Below, one piece after another: positions 46,183 to 56,073 of a stretch of DNA of 64,000 bases. A program made the translations under genes and the position numbers. Source of the stretch: Rhodopseudomonas palustris (GTDB lineage Bacteria; Pseudomonadota; Alphaproteobacteria; Rhizobiales; Xanthobacteraceae); contig NZ_CP058907.1 in assembly GCF_013415845.1 (NCBI RefSeq), positions 558,001 to 622,000 on the forward strand, given 5' to 3'. The notes beneath the pieces are model-generated. The model searched no databases, was not told the origin of the DNA, and was given only the letters and a program-made list of their open reading frames with translations. Numbering within the stretch: position 1 is the stretch's first letter; each line of letters begins with the position of its first letter.

Positions 46183-47022
46183 ATGAACGCCCCAACCTAC
46201 AACCCGGCCTGCGGCGGCCTGCCGCCTCAGACCGCGCTGCACACCGGCCGCGCGGTGTTCACCGAGGCCTATGCGGTGATCCCGCATGGCGTGATGAGCG
46301 ACATCGTCACCAGCCTGCTGCCCGGCTGGACCAATACCCGCGTCTGGATTTTGGCGCGGCCGCTGTCCGGTTTCGCCGAGACCTTCGCGCAATATCTGGT
46401 GGAGGTCGCGCCCGGCGGCGGCAGCGATCATCCGGAGCCGGACCCGCAGGGCGAAGGCGTGCTGTTCGTGGTCGGCGGTACGCCGAGCCTCGATCTCGGC
46501 GGTAACACCCACGCGTTGCGCCCCGGCAGCTACGCCTATCTGCCGCCGGGCTGCGGCTGGCGGCTGCGCAACGCTGGCAGCGAGCCGGCGCGCTTCCATT
46601 GGGTTCGCAAAGCCTATGAAGCCGTCCCCGGTCTCGATGCGCCGGACGCCTTCGTCACCCATGAGTCGGAGATCGAGCGGGCCGGCATGACCGGCACCGG
46701 CGGCAGCTGGGCGACGACGCGCTTCGTCTCGCCCGAGGACCTGCGCCACGATATGCACGTCAACATCGTCACGCTGCAGCCCGGCGCCTCGATCCCGTTC
46801 GAGGAGACCCATGTGATGGAGCACGGGCTGTTCGTGCTCGAAGGCAAGGCGGTGTATCGGCTGAACCGCGACTGGGTCGAGGTCGAGGCCGGCGACTTCA
46901 TGTGGCTGCGCGCGTTCTGTCCGCAGGCCTGCTACGCGGGCGGTCCCGCCCCCTTCCGCTATCTGCTGTACAAGGACGTCAACCGCCATCCGGCGCTCGG
47001 CCGCCGCGGGCTCGGACGATGA
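46183..47022 (+). CDS. allE: (S)-ureidoglycine aminohydrolase-like bicupin
   Basis: This is a 279-residue two-cupin protein of the YlbA/UGlyAH family, which releases ammonia from (S)-ureidoglycine to give ureidoglycolate. The C-terminal cupin carries the metal site: PFEETHVMEHGLFVLEG supplies Glu/His ligands and GDFMWLRAFCPQACYAGG the last ones. GGGAGAGG precedes ATG 46183. Its stop overlaps the next start (ATGA). Together with that gene it forms the last two steps of allantoate breakdown. Confidence 0.88.
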   Translation: MNAPTYNPACGGLPPQTALHTGRAVFTEAYAVIPHGVMSDIVTSLLPGWTNTRVWILARPLSGFAETFAQYLVEVAPGGGSDHPEPDPQGEGVLFVVGGTPSLDLGGNTHALRPGSYAYLPPGCGWRLRNAGSEPARFHWVRKAYEAVPGLDAPDAFVTHESEIERAGMTGTGGSWATTRFVSPEDLRHDMHVNIVTLQPGASIPFEETHVMEHGLFVLEGKAVYRLNRDWVEVEAGDFMWLRAFCPQACYAGGPAPFRYLLYKDVNRHPALGRRGLGR

Positions 47023-47531
47023 CAGACACCGCGCGAAAAATCGTCGCCCAGCCGCTGAGTGCAGCGGCGTTCGCGCCGTTCGGCCAAGTGATCGATACGG
47101 CGCAGGTCGACTCGCGTCCGATGAATGCCGGCAGGGCGAGGCGCTTCCACGATCTCGCTGAGATCGAGGTGATCGGCGACGGCGCCCGCGTGGTGGTCGG
47201 TCTGGTCGAGGCGCAGCCTTACGCGGTGCCGCTCTGGCTCAACCTGGTCGAGCGCCATCCGCTCGGCGCCCAGGCGTTCGTGCCGCTGAACGCCGCGCCG
47301 TTTCTAGTGGTCGTCTGCCCGGACGAATCCGGCAAGCCGGGCGCGCCGCAAGCCTTCATCACCGCCCCGCATCAGGGCGTCTGCTACGCCCGCAACACCT
47401 GGCACAGCGTGCTGACGCCGTTCGGCGCCGCGCAGGATTTCGTGGTGATCGACCGCGGCGGACCGGGGGTGAATCTGGAAGAGCACCTGTTCGACGAACC
47501 GTGGATCGTGCACCTGTCGACCAGCCGCTGA
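47019..47531 (+). CDS. allA: Ureidoglycolate lyase
   Basis: This 170-residue enzyme is the AllA-type cupin that splits (S)-ureidoglycolate into glyoxylate and urea. Family segments include FGQVIDT, WLNLVERHPLGAQAFVPL and YARNTWHSVLTP. It is translationally coupled to the preceding ureidoglycine aminohydrolase gene. Allantoinase and allantoate amidohydrolase are not in this cluster, so they must be encoded elsewhere or the substrate arrives from outside. Confidence 0.92.
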   Translation: MTDTARKIVAQPLSAAAFAPFGQVIDTAQVDSRPMNAGRARRFHDLAEIEVIGDGARVVVGLVEAQPYAVPLWLNLVERHPLGAQAFVPLNAAPFLVVVCPDESGKPGAPQAFITAPHQGVCYARNTWHSVLTPFGAAQDFVVIDRGGPGVNLEEHLFDEPWIVHLSTSR

Positions 47532-47580
47532 CGTTCGCGGCTCTGCAAACGAGCCGTGCCGGACGTCTCGTCGCTGACGG

Positions 47581-48201
47581 CTACGTCCGTTCGAACGTGA
47601 TGCTGTAGCCGAAAGCGTTGCCGACGCAGCGCAGCTCGCGAAATCCCGCGGCCGAGACCCGCTCCCGCACGCGGCGGCGGGAGACGTAGTGCGGATCGAA
47701 CACGCTTTCGGCGACCAGCAGCCGGCCGCCGGGGCGCAGCATGCGATGCACCGAGGGAAATATCTCGGTGCCGCTCGGAAATTCGCCGAGTGCCATCACC
47801 ATCACGGCCGCATCCAGCGAGCCCGCCACGACGGCCGCTTCCCGCACGTCGGCTCGGAGCAGGCGGATATTGGTCAGCGCTTCGGCTGCAGCCTTGGCCG
47901 CAACCTTCGCCAGCATCCCGTCCTGGACGTCGAGCGCGGTCACCTGGCCGTTTGGTCCAACGGCCCGCGCCAGCGGGAGCGTCACGCGCCCGGGGCCGCA
48001 ACCGATGTCGATCGCATGGTCGCCTGGTCGCAGCTGCAATTGCGCCACGACCTGCTCGGAGCGCGTGGCGCGCGCCAGCGGGTTTTCCATCTCCACCAGC
48101 CAGGCGATCTCCGAGGGGCAAGGCAACACCGTCCGCCTGGACGCCATACGCCAGCCGATCCAGAGGGCCGGCGGCAACAGCAGAAGAAGAAAACCCGACA
48201 T
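47581..48201 (-). CDS. Class I SAM-dependent methyltransferase
   Basis: This 206-residue protein has an N-terminal hydrophobic segment (about 1-20) that could anchor it to the membrane. A Rossmann methyltransferase domain follows: AIDIGCGPGRVT is the SAM-binding motif I, ALDVQ motif II, and LRPGGRLLVAE a later motif. The substrate is unknown; UbiE-like or lipid methylation is possible. Start 48201 is chosen because it begins the hydrophobic segment. It converges with allA. Confidence 0.82.
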   Translation of the reverse strand: MSGFLLLLLPPALWIGWRMASRRTVLPCPSEIAWLVEMENPLARATRSEQVVAQLQLRPGDHAIDIGCGPGRVTLPLARAVGPNGQVTALDVQDGMLAKVAAKAAAEALTNIRLLRADVREAAVVAGSLDAAVMVMALGEFPSGTEIFPSVHRMLRPGGRLLVAESVFDPHYVSRRRVRERVSAAGFRELRCVGNAFGYSITFERT

Positions 48202-48320
48202 CACTGATCCGTTCGCACGCGAATTCGAGCGTAGCAGTGCAGCCTGTCGGTGGCGGTGTAAAGCGAGCAGGGAAGCTGCGCCGGCGTGCCGAGTCGAGAC
48301 GGCTTCCGGCCGAGGGTGGA

Positions 48321-48878
48321 CTACGGGTCCAGCTCGGTGTCCCAATATAAGTAATCGAGCCAGCTCTCGTGCAGATAGTTCGGCGGGAACAGCCGGCCGT
48401 TGCGGTGGAGCTGATGCACTGTCGGGGCGAACGCGGTCTGGCGTGGGAACATCTTGGCTTGCTCGGGCGTCAGATTGCCCTTGCGCAAGTTGCACGGCGA
48501 GCAGGCCGCGACGACGTTCTCCCAGGTGGTCTGGCCGCCCTTGGAGCGCGGGATGATGTGGTCGAAGGTGAGATCGTCGGGCGCGCCGCAATATTGGCAA
48601 ACGAACCGATCGCGCAGGAACACGTTGAACCGCGTGAAGGCCGGATTCGTGGTCGGTTTGACGAAGGATTTCAGAGATACGACGCTGGGGAGCCGGAATT
48701 CGAGGTTCGGGCTGTGCACCGCACGGTCGTAATGGGCGACGATATTGACGCGATCAAGGAACACCGCTTTGACCGCGTCCTGCCACGACCAAAGCGACAA
48801 CGGATAGTAGCTGAGCGGCCGGAAGTCCGCGTTGAGCACCAGCACCGGCCAACCGCCATGTGAGACATGCGCGTTCAA
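48321..48878 (-). CDS. HNH endonuclease family protein
   Basis: This 185-residue HNH protein is of the kind common as a single chromosomal gene in alphaproteobacteria. The zinc knuckles are C94-x-x-C97 and C126-x-x-C129, the HNH core is DH107 (LTFDHIIPRSKGG), N121 and N130. The N-terminal 80 residues (VLVLNADFRPLSYYPLSLW) are the conserved extension of this subfamily. No methylase or defence gene is adjacent, so a repair or housekeeping role is more likely than restriction. Confidence 0.92.
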   Translation of the reverse strand: MNAHVSHGGWPVLVLNADFRPLSYYPLSLWSWQDAVKAVFLDRVNIVAHYDRAVHSPNLEFRLPSVVSLKSFVKPTTNPAFTRFNVFLRDRFVCQYCGAPDDLTFDHIIPRSKGGQTTWENVVAACSPCNLRKGNLTPEQAKMFPRQTAFAPTVHQLHRNGRLFPPNYLHESWLDYLYWDTELDP

Positions 48879-49158
48879 GAAACGCTCCTGACCCCCGTCG
48901 ATCGACGCTGCGAAGCAGCATGCGAAGGCATACTACAGTCAGGGTGACGGCCTTGTGAAGGGCGATGCAGAAATGTCCCTCCCGCAGGGCGGGATTTCAG
49001 CCCAAGCTGGGCCGCATAGGCAGCAGACGTATTCCAGAAAACTGTCGCTATAGAGGTGTTTGTTCCATTTTTACCAGCCGCGTTGACGGGGCCGTGGCGG
49101 GCTAGCAGATTGACCCTGACAGTTCCCGTAAATCCGCCAATCCAAGTGAGGAGGCGTC

Positions 49159-50157
<999 letters not shown>

Positions 50158-50178
50158 TCGATCAGGCCGTGACGCTAC

Positions 50179-50213
50179 AGCCGGATTGCGGGAGCCATGC
50201 CCGCGATCCGGCT
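50179..50213. terminator. Long hairpin between convergent cysK and purC
   Basis: A 14 bp stem with one wobble pair (50179-50192 with 50200-50213, 7 nt loop) lies between two stop codons. No U-tract is present. It probably ends transcription from both sides. Confidence 0.55.
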
Positions 50214-50228
50214 CAGCACGGAGTGACC

Positions 50229-51146
50229 TTAAGTCACCACCAGATCGGTGCCGGTGAGCCGGCGGTAGGCATCGAGATAGCGCTTCGAGGTCGCCTCGAC
50301 GATCTCGGCGGGCAGCTTCGGCGGCGGCGCTTCGCCGTTCCAGCGGCCGGCACGGCGTTCGGCGTCGAGATAATCGCGCAGCGGCTGCTTGTCGAATGAC
50401 GGCTGCGACCGGCCCGGCGCGTACGTATCGGCCGCCCAGAACCGCGAACTATCCGGCGTCATCACCTCGTCGATCAGGATGATGCGGCCGTCCTTGTCGC
50501 GGCCGAACTCGAACTTGGTATCGGCGATGATGATGCCCTGCTCGCGGGCGACCTCTTCGCCCTGGGTGTAGATCGCGCGCGTCATGCTTTCGAGCGTGTA
50601 GGCGGCCTCGTCGCCGACGATCTCGCGCATCCGTGCGATGGTGATGTTCTCGTCGTGACCGGTCTCGGCCTTGGTGGCCGGCGAGAAGATCGGCGGCTCC
50701 AGCCGCTCGCTCTCCGTCAGCCCCGCGGCCAGCTTCTCGCCCGCCAGCGTGCCGGAGGCGGCGTATTCCTTCCAGGCCGAGCCGGTGATGTAGCCACGGA
50801 TCACGCATTCGATCGGGAATACGGTGGTGCGTCGGCACAGCATGGTGCGGCCGGCCAGCGCCGCGCGATGGCCCTGCAGTGTCGGGACCGCGGCGATGAT
50901 CTCGTCGATGTCGGCGCTGATCATGTGATGCGGCACCACGCCGCCGAGCTGGCCGAACCAGAATGCGCTCACCTGGGTCAGCACGGCGCCCTTCATCGGA
51001 ATGGTCTCGCCCATCACCACGTCGAAGGCGCTGATCCGGTCGGTGGTGACGAGCAGCAGCCGGTCGTCGTCGACGGCATAGATGTCGCGCACCTTGCCGC
51101 GGCCGATCTTGGTCAGCGGCAGGTCGCTCGAGAGCATCGTGGTCAT
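50229..51146 (-). CDS. purC: Phosphoribosylaminoimidazole-succinocarboxamide (SAICAR) synthase
   Basis: This enzyme couples aspartate to CAIR in purine synthesis. It has 305 residues, the longer form of the enzyme. [33 protein letters not shown] is the nucleotide-binding start, [13 protein letters not shown] the CAIR site, and [14 protein letters not shown] a conserved C-terminal block. A GC-rich hairpin lies between it and the upstream pirin gene (51170-51190). Confidence 0.96.
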   Translation of the reverse strand: MTTMLSSDLPLTKIGRGKVRDIYAVDDDRLLLVTTDRISAFDVVMGETIPMKGAVLTQVSAFWFGQLGGVVPHHMISADIDEIIAAVPTLQGHRAALAGRTMLCRRTTVFPIECVIRGYITGSAWKEYAASGTLAGEKLAAGLTESERLEPPIFSPATKAETGHDENITIARMREIVGDEAAYTLESMTRAIYTQGEEVAREQGIIIADTKFEFGRDKDGRIILIDEVMTPDSSRFWAADTYAPGRSQPSFDKQPLRDYLDAERRAGRWNGEAPPPKLPAEIVEATSKRYLDAYRRLTGTDLVVT

Positions 51147-51216
51147 GGGCGGTGTTCCAGGCAGAGGCGGCCGCCGGCGCGGCCGGCGGCGGGGATCGTT
51201 GCGGGCCCGCAGTCTA

Positions 51217-52134
51217 TCATTCCGGCAGCGGAATGAACTCGCTCTCGTTCGGGACTGCGGCGAAACGACCGGTTTTCCAGTCCTGTTTGGCCTGTTCGAT
51301 CCGCTCTTTGCTGGACGAGACGAAATTCCACCAGATGTGGCGCGGCCCCTCCAGCGCGTCGCCGCCGAGGAACATCATCCGGGTGTCCGTCTTTGCCCGG
51401 ACAGTGATGCGGTCGCCGGGGCGGAAAATCAGCAGGGTCGGGCCGACGTGACGCTCGCCGGCGATCTCGACCTCGCCGTCGACCACATAGATCGCGCGCT
51501 CCTCGTGGTCCGGATCGAGCGGCACCGCGGTGCCGGCCTTGGCGTTGACCTCGACATAGAACCACGGCGACACCATCGTCACCGGCGAGGCCTTGCCGAA
51601 GGCCGAGCCGGCGATCACCCGGGCGGTGAAGCCGGTGTCCTGGACCATCGGCAGCGTCGCCGCGGCGAAGTGCTGGAAGCTCGGCGCGATCTCTTCGGAA
51701 GCCTGCGGCAGCGCGATCCAGCTTTGCAGGCCGAGCATCGACTGGCCAATGCTGCGTTCGACATCCGGCGTGCGCTCCGAATGCGCGATGCCGCGGCCGG
51801 CGGTCATCAGGTTCATCGCGCCGGGCGCGATTTCCTGAATGTTGCCCTCGCTGTCGCGGTGCATGATCTTGCCGTCGAACAGGTAAGTGACGGTGGCAAG
51901 CCCGATATGCGGATGCGGCCGCACGTCCATGCCTTTGCCGGCGATGAACTGCACCGGCCCGAAGTGATCGAAGAAGATGAACGGGCCGACCATCTGCCGC
52001 TTGCCGTGCGGCAGCGCCCGGCGCACCGCGAAGCCGTCGCCGAGATCGCGCGTCCGCGGCACGATGATCAATTCCAGCGCATCGCAGGTGGTCGGATCGC
52101 CGAGCACCGGATCGTTGGTGGGCATCCAGCTCAT
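51217..52134 (-). CDS. Pirin-family protein
   Basis: This 305-residue bicupin has the pirin metal ligands H74 and H76 (RPHPHIG), H118 and E120 (IAHSE). Pirins bind iron and some show quercetinase activity or act as redox sensors. No target can be named. It precedes purC on the same strand at 70 bp distance but with a hairpin between. A family B repeat lies before its start. Confidence 0.92.
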   Translation of the reverse strand: MSWMPTNDPVLGDPTTCDALELIIVPRTRDLGDGFAVRRALPHGKRQMVGPFIFFDHFGPVQFIAGKGMDVRPHPHIGLATVTYLFDGKIMHRDSEGNIQEIAPGAMNLMTAGRGIAHSERTPDVERSIGQSMLGLQSWIALPQASEEIAPSFQHFAAATLPMVQDTGFTARVIAGSAFGKASPVTMVSPWFYVEVNAKAGTAVPLDPDHEERAIYVVDGEVEIAGERHVGPTLLIFRPGDRITVRAKTDTRMMFLGGDALEGPRHIWWNFVSSSKERIEQAKQDWKTGRFAAVPNESEFIPLPE

Positions 52135-52156
52135 CTGATCACTCCCTGGTTGTCTT

Positions 52157-52235
52157 CGTCATTGCAAGGAGCGCAGCGTCGAAGCAATCCAGACACGTGT
52201 ACTGAGCTGGTTTGCTTCGCTACGCCGCAATGACG
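52157..52235. repeat. Palindromic intergenic repeat, family B (full copy)
   Basis: This 79 bp element has inverted ends CGTCATTGC/GCAATGACG and an inner GAAGCAATCCAG...CTGGTTTGCTTCGC. The same core appears at 28915-28953. It lies between two minus-strand genes. Confidence 0.7.
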
Positions 52236-52261
52236 AGGCTCGTGCTTCTCATCAATAGTTA

Positions 52262-53692
52262 TCACGCCGTCGGCGCGGCCTGCGGGGCGCTGGCAGTCTT
52301 TCCGTTGCCCTTGCGCGGTTCGCTGCTCACCGGCTTGGTCGGCACCAGCTTGCGCACTGCGGAGGCGGCGGCGATCTGGCCGCGTTCGAACAGCGCCTCG
52401 TGGTTGGCCTCGATGTCGCCGAGCGCGTACAGGTAGTTGACCATCAGCCCGTGCGACTGGCGCATGCCGTTCGGCGAACGGTCGCCGAGGAAGTTCAGCC
52501 GGTCGAGCCGCGCGCCGTTGCCGAGGTGGAAGCGGGCCACTGGATCAAGCGGCCGGCCGTTCGGCCCCTTGACCTGCAGGAAGTAAGCGGCGGCGAGCTG
52601 CAGCACGATCGGCTTCAGCCGGTCGGCGGTGTCGGCATCGTCGAACCAGTTCGGCGTATCGAGCGCTTCGAGCGCGGTGCGCGCGGAGGCATCGAGCAGC
52701 GTCGAGTCCGGATTGTCGCGTTCGCGCTTCAGCCACTTGGCGAAGCCCGGCACCGGCGACAGCGTCACGAAGGTCTGCACATTCGGCAGCTCGCGCTTGA
52801 TCTCCTCCACCACCTGCTTGATCAGGAAATTGCCGAACGAGATCCCGGCGAGGCCCTGCTGGGTGTTGGAGATCGAATAGAACACCGCAGTCGTTGCATC
52901 GCTGGCGGCGATCGGCTCGCGCTCGAGATCGAGCAGCGGTGCGATCGCGGCCGGGCTGTCCTTGGTCAGCGCGACCTCGACGAAGATCAGCGGCTCGTCG
53001 ACCAGCCGCGGATGGAAGAAGCCGTAGCAACGCCGGTCCGGCGGGGCCAGCCGCGCGCGCAGATCGTCCCAGTCGTGGATGGTGTGCACCTGCTCGTAGC
53101 GGATGATCTTTTCCAGGATGTTGGCCGGCGTCGTCCAGTCGATCCGCTGCAGCACGAGAAATCCCCGATTGAACCACGACGTGAACAGATGCACGAAATC
53201 GTCGTCGACGTGACGAAGCTGCGGATGCGCGGCGATGCGGGCGAGCACCGCCTCGCGCATCTTCACCAGCGCCGCGGTGCCGCCCGGCGCGTGATTGAGG
53301 CGGCGGATCAGCTCCTGCCGGCGCGGCTCGGCGGCGCGGAGCAATTCACCGGTCGCCTCGGCCGAGGCGTCGGCGCGAAACGCCTCGATCGCGGCGTTGA
53401 GTTCGGCGAGGTCGGGCCCGAACTGTTCGGCGAGCGCATCGAGAAACGCCAGCTTGTCGTCTTCGTCGGCAGCCTCGTAGCCGGCGAGCAGCGATGCGGC
53501 CAGCGCGACGCCGGATGCTTCACCCCGCCGCGACAGCAGCGTCTCACTAAGCGCGATCAGTTCGTCCCCGGACATCGGCTGTGAGCTGGTCAGCCCGAAC
53601 AGGCTGCGGCCGCGTTCGGTGAGGCTGTTGAACAAGCCGCCGAGAAATTCCGAAGCGCGGTCTGCAGTGGTGGCTATCGGCATCAGCTTCAT
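52262..53692 (-). CDS. Malonyl-CoA decarboxylase
   Basis: This enzyme converts malonyl-CoA to acetyl-CoA and CO2. At 476 residues it shows an all-helical N-terminal domain and a GNAT-fold C-terminal domain. FVTLSPVPGFAKWL contains the catalytic serine and VARFHLGNGARL the catalytic histidine. FYSISNTQQGLAGISFGNFLIK is a diagnostic block. A structure of the R. palustris enzyme has been published, which fits the organism call. Start 53692 is preferred; 53683 is possible. Confidence 0.94.
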   Translation of the reverse strand: MKLMPIATTADRASEFLGGLFNSLTERGRSLFGLTSSQPMSGDELIALSETLLSRRGEASGVALAASLLAGYEAADEDDKLAFLDALAEQFGPDLAELNAAIEAFRADASAEATGELLRAAEPRRQELIRRLNHAPGGTAALVKMREAVLARIAAHPQLRHVDDDFVHLFTSWFNRGFLVLQRIDWTTPANILEKIIRYEQVHTIHDWDDLRARLAPPDRRCYGFFHPRLVDEPLIFVEVALTKDSPAAIAPLLDLEREPIAASDATTAVFYSISNTQQGLAGISFGNFLIKQVVEEIKRELPNVQTFVTLSPVPGFAKWLKRERDNPDSTLLDASARTALEALDTPNWFDDADTADRLKPIVLQLAAAYFLQVKGPNGRPLDPVARFHLGNGARLDRLNFLGDRSPNGMRQSHGLMVNYLYALGDIEANHEALFERGQIAAASAVRKLVPTKPVSSEPRKGNGKTASAPQAAPTA

Positions 53693-53857
53693 CCCCAGGC
53701 TTGCGACATCGTCGCCGCACGTACGGAGTGCGGTACCTCGCAACCATAGACGTTCCGGACAACGCCTTCCAGACGCATGAGCAGGGCGATGGTTTCGCCA
53801 CGGCTTCGTGACCGGCCGGGAAGGGGAGGTGTTGCCTGCGCCGAGTACCGCCGCCGG

Positions 53858-54463
53858 CTAATTCGCCAGCACTTCGGCGGTGACGTCTTCGACATTGTGC
53901 AGCAGGCAGATCAGCTTGCCGCCGGCGTCGCGCACCGGCGTGTTGATCGATTGCCAGTAGCGCTCGACGAACACGCCCTCGGTGTTGCGCATATCGTAGC
54001 GCTGCACAGCGAGCGCGTGCGGCTCGCCGGTTTCGACCACGGCGCGCAGCGAGTTGTAGACGTTGCTCACGCCGTCGGCGGTGTCGATCGCCGGATTGTC
54101 CGGGAAGATCTCGAACAGCGGCTTGCCGACGATGGCCTCGCGCGCCGTGAACGTCGCGCGCGCATAGGCGTCGTTGATGTCGATGATCTTCAGCCCGGGG
54201 CCGGCATCGATCAGCATGTAGGGATGGTCGGAGGCATCGAAGCCGGCGCGGATTTGCGCCAGCACGGAATTGAGATCACCGCCTCGGTTGCGATACGCCA
54301 GCGGCGACAGGTCGGCGCCGGAGAGCTGCGAGTGCAGCAGTGCCAGTTCGCGCTTGGCAGACGACAGCAGGCCGAGCAGCGTTCGCCGCAGCTTCTCGTC
54401 CTCGGCAGTCTCGAGCAGCTTTTGGAAGTGCGCGATGTTCTGTTCGCAGACGAAACGCTGCAT
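53858..54463 (-). CDS. PAS-domain protein without output domain
   Basis: This 201-residue cytosolic protein has an N-terminal helical segment (about 1-50, pattern NIAHFQKLLETAEDEKLRRTLLGLL, often seen before PAS domains in Rhizobiales). A single PAS domain follows (about 75-200: LIDAGPGLKIIDINDAY, VGKPLFEIFP, INTPVRDAGGKLICLLHNVEDVT). No kinase, cyclase or DNA-binding part is attached, so it must act through a partner. No flavin-binding LOV cysteine motif is seen. It may be followed in cis by malonyl-CoA decarboxylase, 165 bp downstream. Confidence 0.82.
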   Translation of the reverse strand: MQRFVCEQNIAHFQKLLETAEDEKLRRTLLGLLSSAKRELALLHSQLSGADLSPLAYRNRGGDLNSVLAQIRAGFDASDHPYMLIDAGPGLKIIDINDAYARATFTAREAIVGKPLFEIFPDNPAIDTADGVSNVYNSLRAVVETGEPHALAVQRYDMRNTEGVFVERYWQSINTPVRDAGGKLICLLHNVEDVTAEVLAN

Positions 54464-54538
54464 CGGCCGCTCTCCGCCGGGAGTGTCGGCTCTTCTGCTA
54501 CGCCAGATTGAAAGTATGTCAATACCGCGGAAGGTTCC

Positions 54539-55903
54539 CTAGCGACCCAAGGCGGTTGCTTCGCTCACCTTGGCGAACCGCTCCAGCGTCAGCACAGCAT
54601 CAGCAAAACTCTGTGCGCGACCGTCCAAAACCGGACGGGCGAGCTGCAGGAATTTCTGCGTCATCGCCTGGTCGCTCGGGAACGAGCTCGGCTCGCCGGA
54701 CGGATCGGCGTAGATCCGTTCATGCACGCCGTCCTCGGTGGTGATCGAGACACGGGCGCCGAACGGATGGGTTTTGCCCTCGAGCCGTTCGTCGCGCACC
54801 ACATCGAACTTGTCAGCAAGTGCATCAATCGCCGGGTCGCCGAGCCGCGTGTAGTCGTCCCAGCCGAAGCTGCCCTGCTCCAGCGCCAATGCGCCGGTGA
54901 AGAACATCGAGAATTGACCACCGACGATCGAGCGCGGATGCCGCTTGGTCGGCGCGTCGCCGGTGAGCGTGATGCCGTTCTTGTGCAGCCCGACCTCGAC
55001 GCGCGTGATTTGCTCCGGCGTCAGATTGTGCTCGCGGCGCATCGCGATCAGCGCGTCGATCGCGGCGTGGGTGTAGCGGCAGCTCGGATACGGCTTCACG
55101 CCGATCTTCATGGTCTCGTAGACGCTGCCGAGATCGGCCACCGCTTTATCGGGATGCGGCGTGTCGGTGTAGCCGACCAGGAGCCCATGGATGCCTTCGA
55201 CCGACTCGGTCGAGCCGATGAATCCGTTCTTCGCCAGCGTCGCAGCGATCACGCCGTTCATCGCGGCGGCTCCGACCTGGTAGCGCTTGTTCCAGGCACC
55301 GTTGACCAGGAATTGCAGCGAGCCCGCGGCCTGGCTGCCCGAGACGCCGAACGCCGCGACGGTCTGATCCTGCGACAGGCCGAACAGTTTGGCGGCCGCT
55401 GCGGCGGCGCCGTAGGTGCCGGCGGTTGCGGTGGGATGGAAGCCGCGTGCGTAGTGCGAGGTCGGGTCGAGTGCGTTGCCGAGCCGGCAGCACACTTCGT
55501 AGCCGGCGACGATCGCGGTCAGCACGTCGCGGCCCGAGGCGCCGACCAATTCGCCGACCGCGAATGCGGCCGGCACCACCGGCGCCGAGGGATGCAGCGA
55601 CGAATCGGCGTGGGTATCGTCGAAATCGAGCGAATGACCGAGCGCGCCGTTCAGCAGCGCCGCCACCGCCGGGGTCCAACGCTTGTCATCGCCGAACACC
55701 GTGGATTCGCCGGCTCCGTCGAGCGACAGCGCCTGCAGCATCTGCAGGATCGACGGCGTCGATTCGGCTTCGCGCCGGGCGCGGATCGCGCTGCCGAGGA
55801 AGTCGAGCGTCAGCACCTTGGCGCGCGCCAGAACGTCCTGCGGAATGTCGGTGAATTGCAGCGCGGCGACGTAGCCGGCGAGCGTGGCGGTTTCGTTGGC
55901 CAT
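54539..55903 (-). CDS. MmgE/PrpD-family protein
   Basis: This 454-residue cytosolic protein belongs to the 2-methylcitrate dehydratase/cis-aconitate decarboxylase fold. Family regions include GHSLDFDDTHADSSLHPSAP, YPSCRYTHAAIDAL and FHPTATAGTYGAAAAAAKLFGL. Neither prpB/prpC nor itaconate genes are nearby, so the substrate is unknown. The start has a GGAGGG upstream. It diverges from the FUSC gene. Confidence 0.9.
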   Translation of the reverse strand: MANETATLAGYVAALQFTDIPQDVLARAKVLTLDFLGSAIRARREAESTPSILQMLQALSLDGAGESTVFGDDKRWTPAVAALLNGALGHSLDFDDTHADSSLHPSAPVVPAAFAVGELVGASGRDVLTAIVAGYEVCCRLGNALDPTSHYARGFHPTATAGTYGAAAAAAKLFGLSQDQTVAAFGVSGSQAAGSLQFLVNGAWNKRYQVGAAAMNGVIAATLAKNGFIGSTESVEGIHGLLVGYTDTPHPDKAVADLGSVYETMKIGVKPYPSCRYTHAAIDALIAMRREHNLTPEQITRVEVGLHKNGITLTGDAPTKRHPRSIVGGQFSMFFTGALALEQGSFGWDDYTRLGDPAIDALADKFDVVRDERLEGKTHPFGARVSITTEDGVHERIYADPSGEPSSFPSDQAMTQKFLQLARPVLDGRAQSFADAVLTLERFAKVSEATALGR

Positions 55904-56073
55904 CTGGGCTCCCTCTTTTGCGCGGCACGTTAGGCGGGCCGCGAACCCGGTTCAAGCCGCGCTGGTGCAGGCCCCATCCGCAGTGGTGCGGATTTGCGCG
56001 GTGCGCAGGGCCGTGCTCTCTGGCGCGGGTGATTCCGCGCCAGACGGTGCAACCGGAACGATTGCTGCCGCCG

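Noticed and set aside
48321..48878. HNH nuclease as part of a restriction or defence island
   Set aside because: Neighbours are housekeeping genes (methyltransferase without DNA-methylase motifs, cysK), and this HNH subfamily is a standard single-copy chromosomal gene.
48879..49158. Possible SAM or cysteine-related riboswitch upstream of cysK
   Set aside because: I looked for a SAM-II-like pseudoknot or other conserved core and found nothing convincing.
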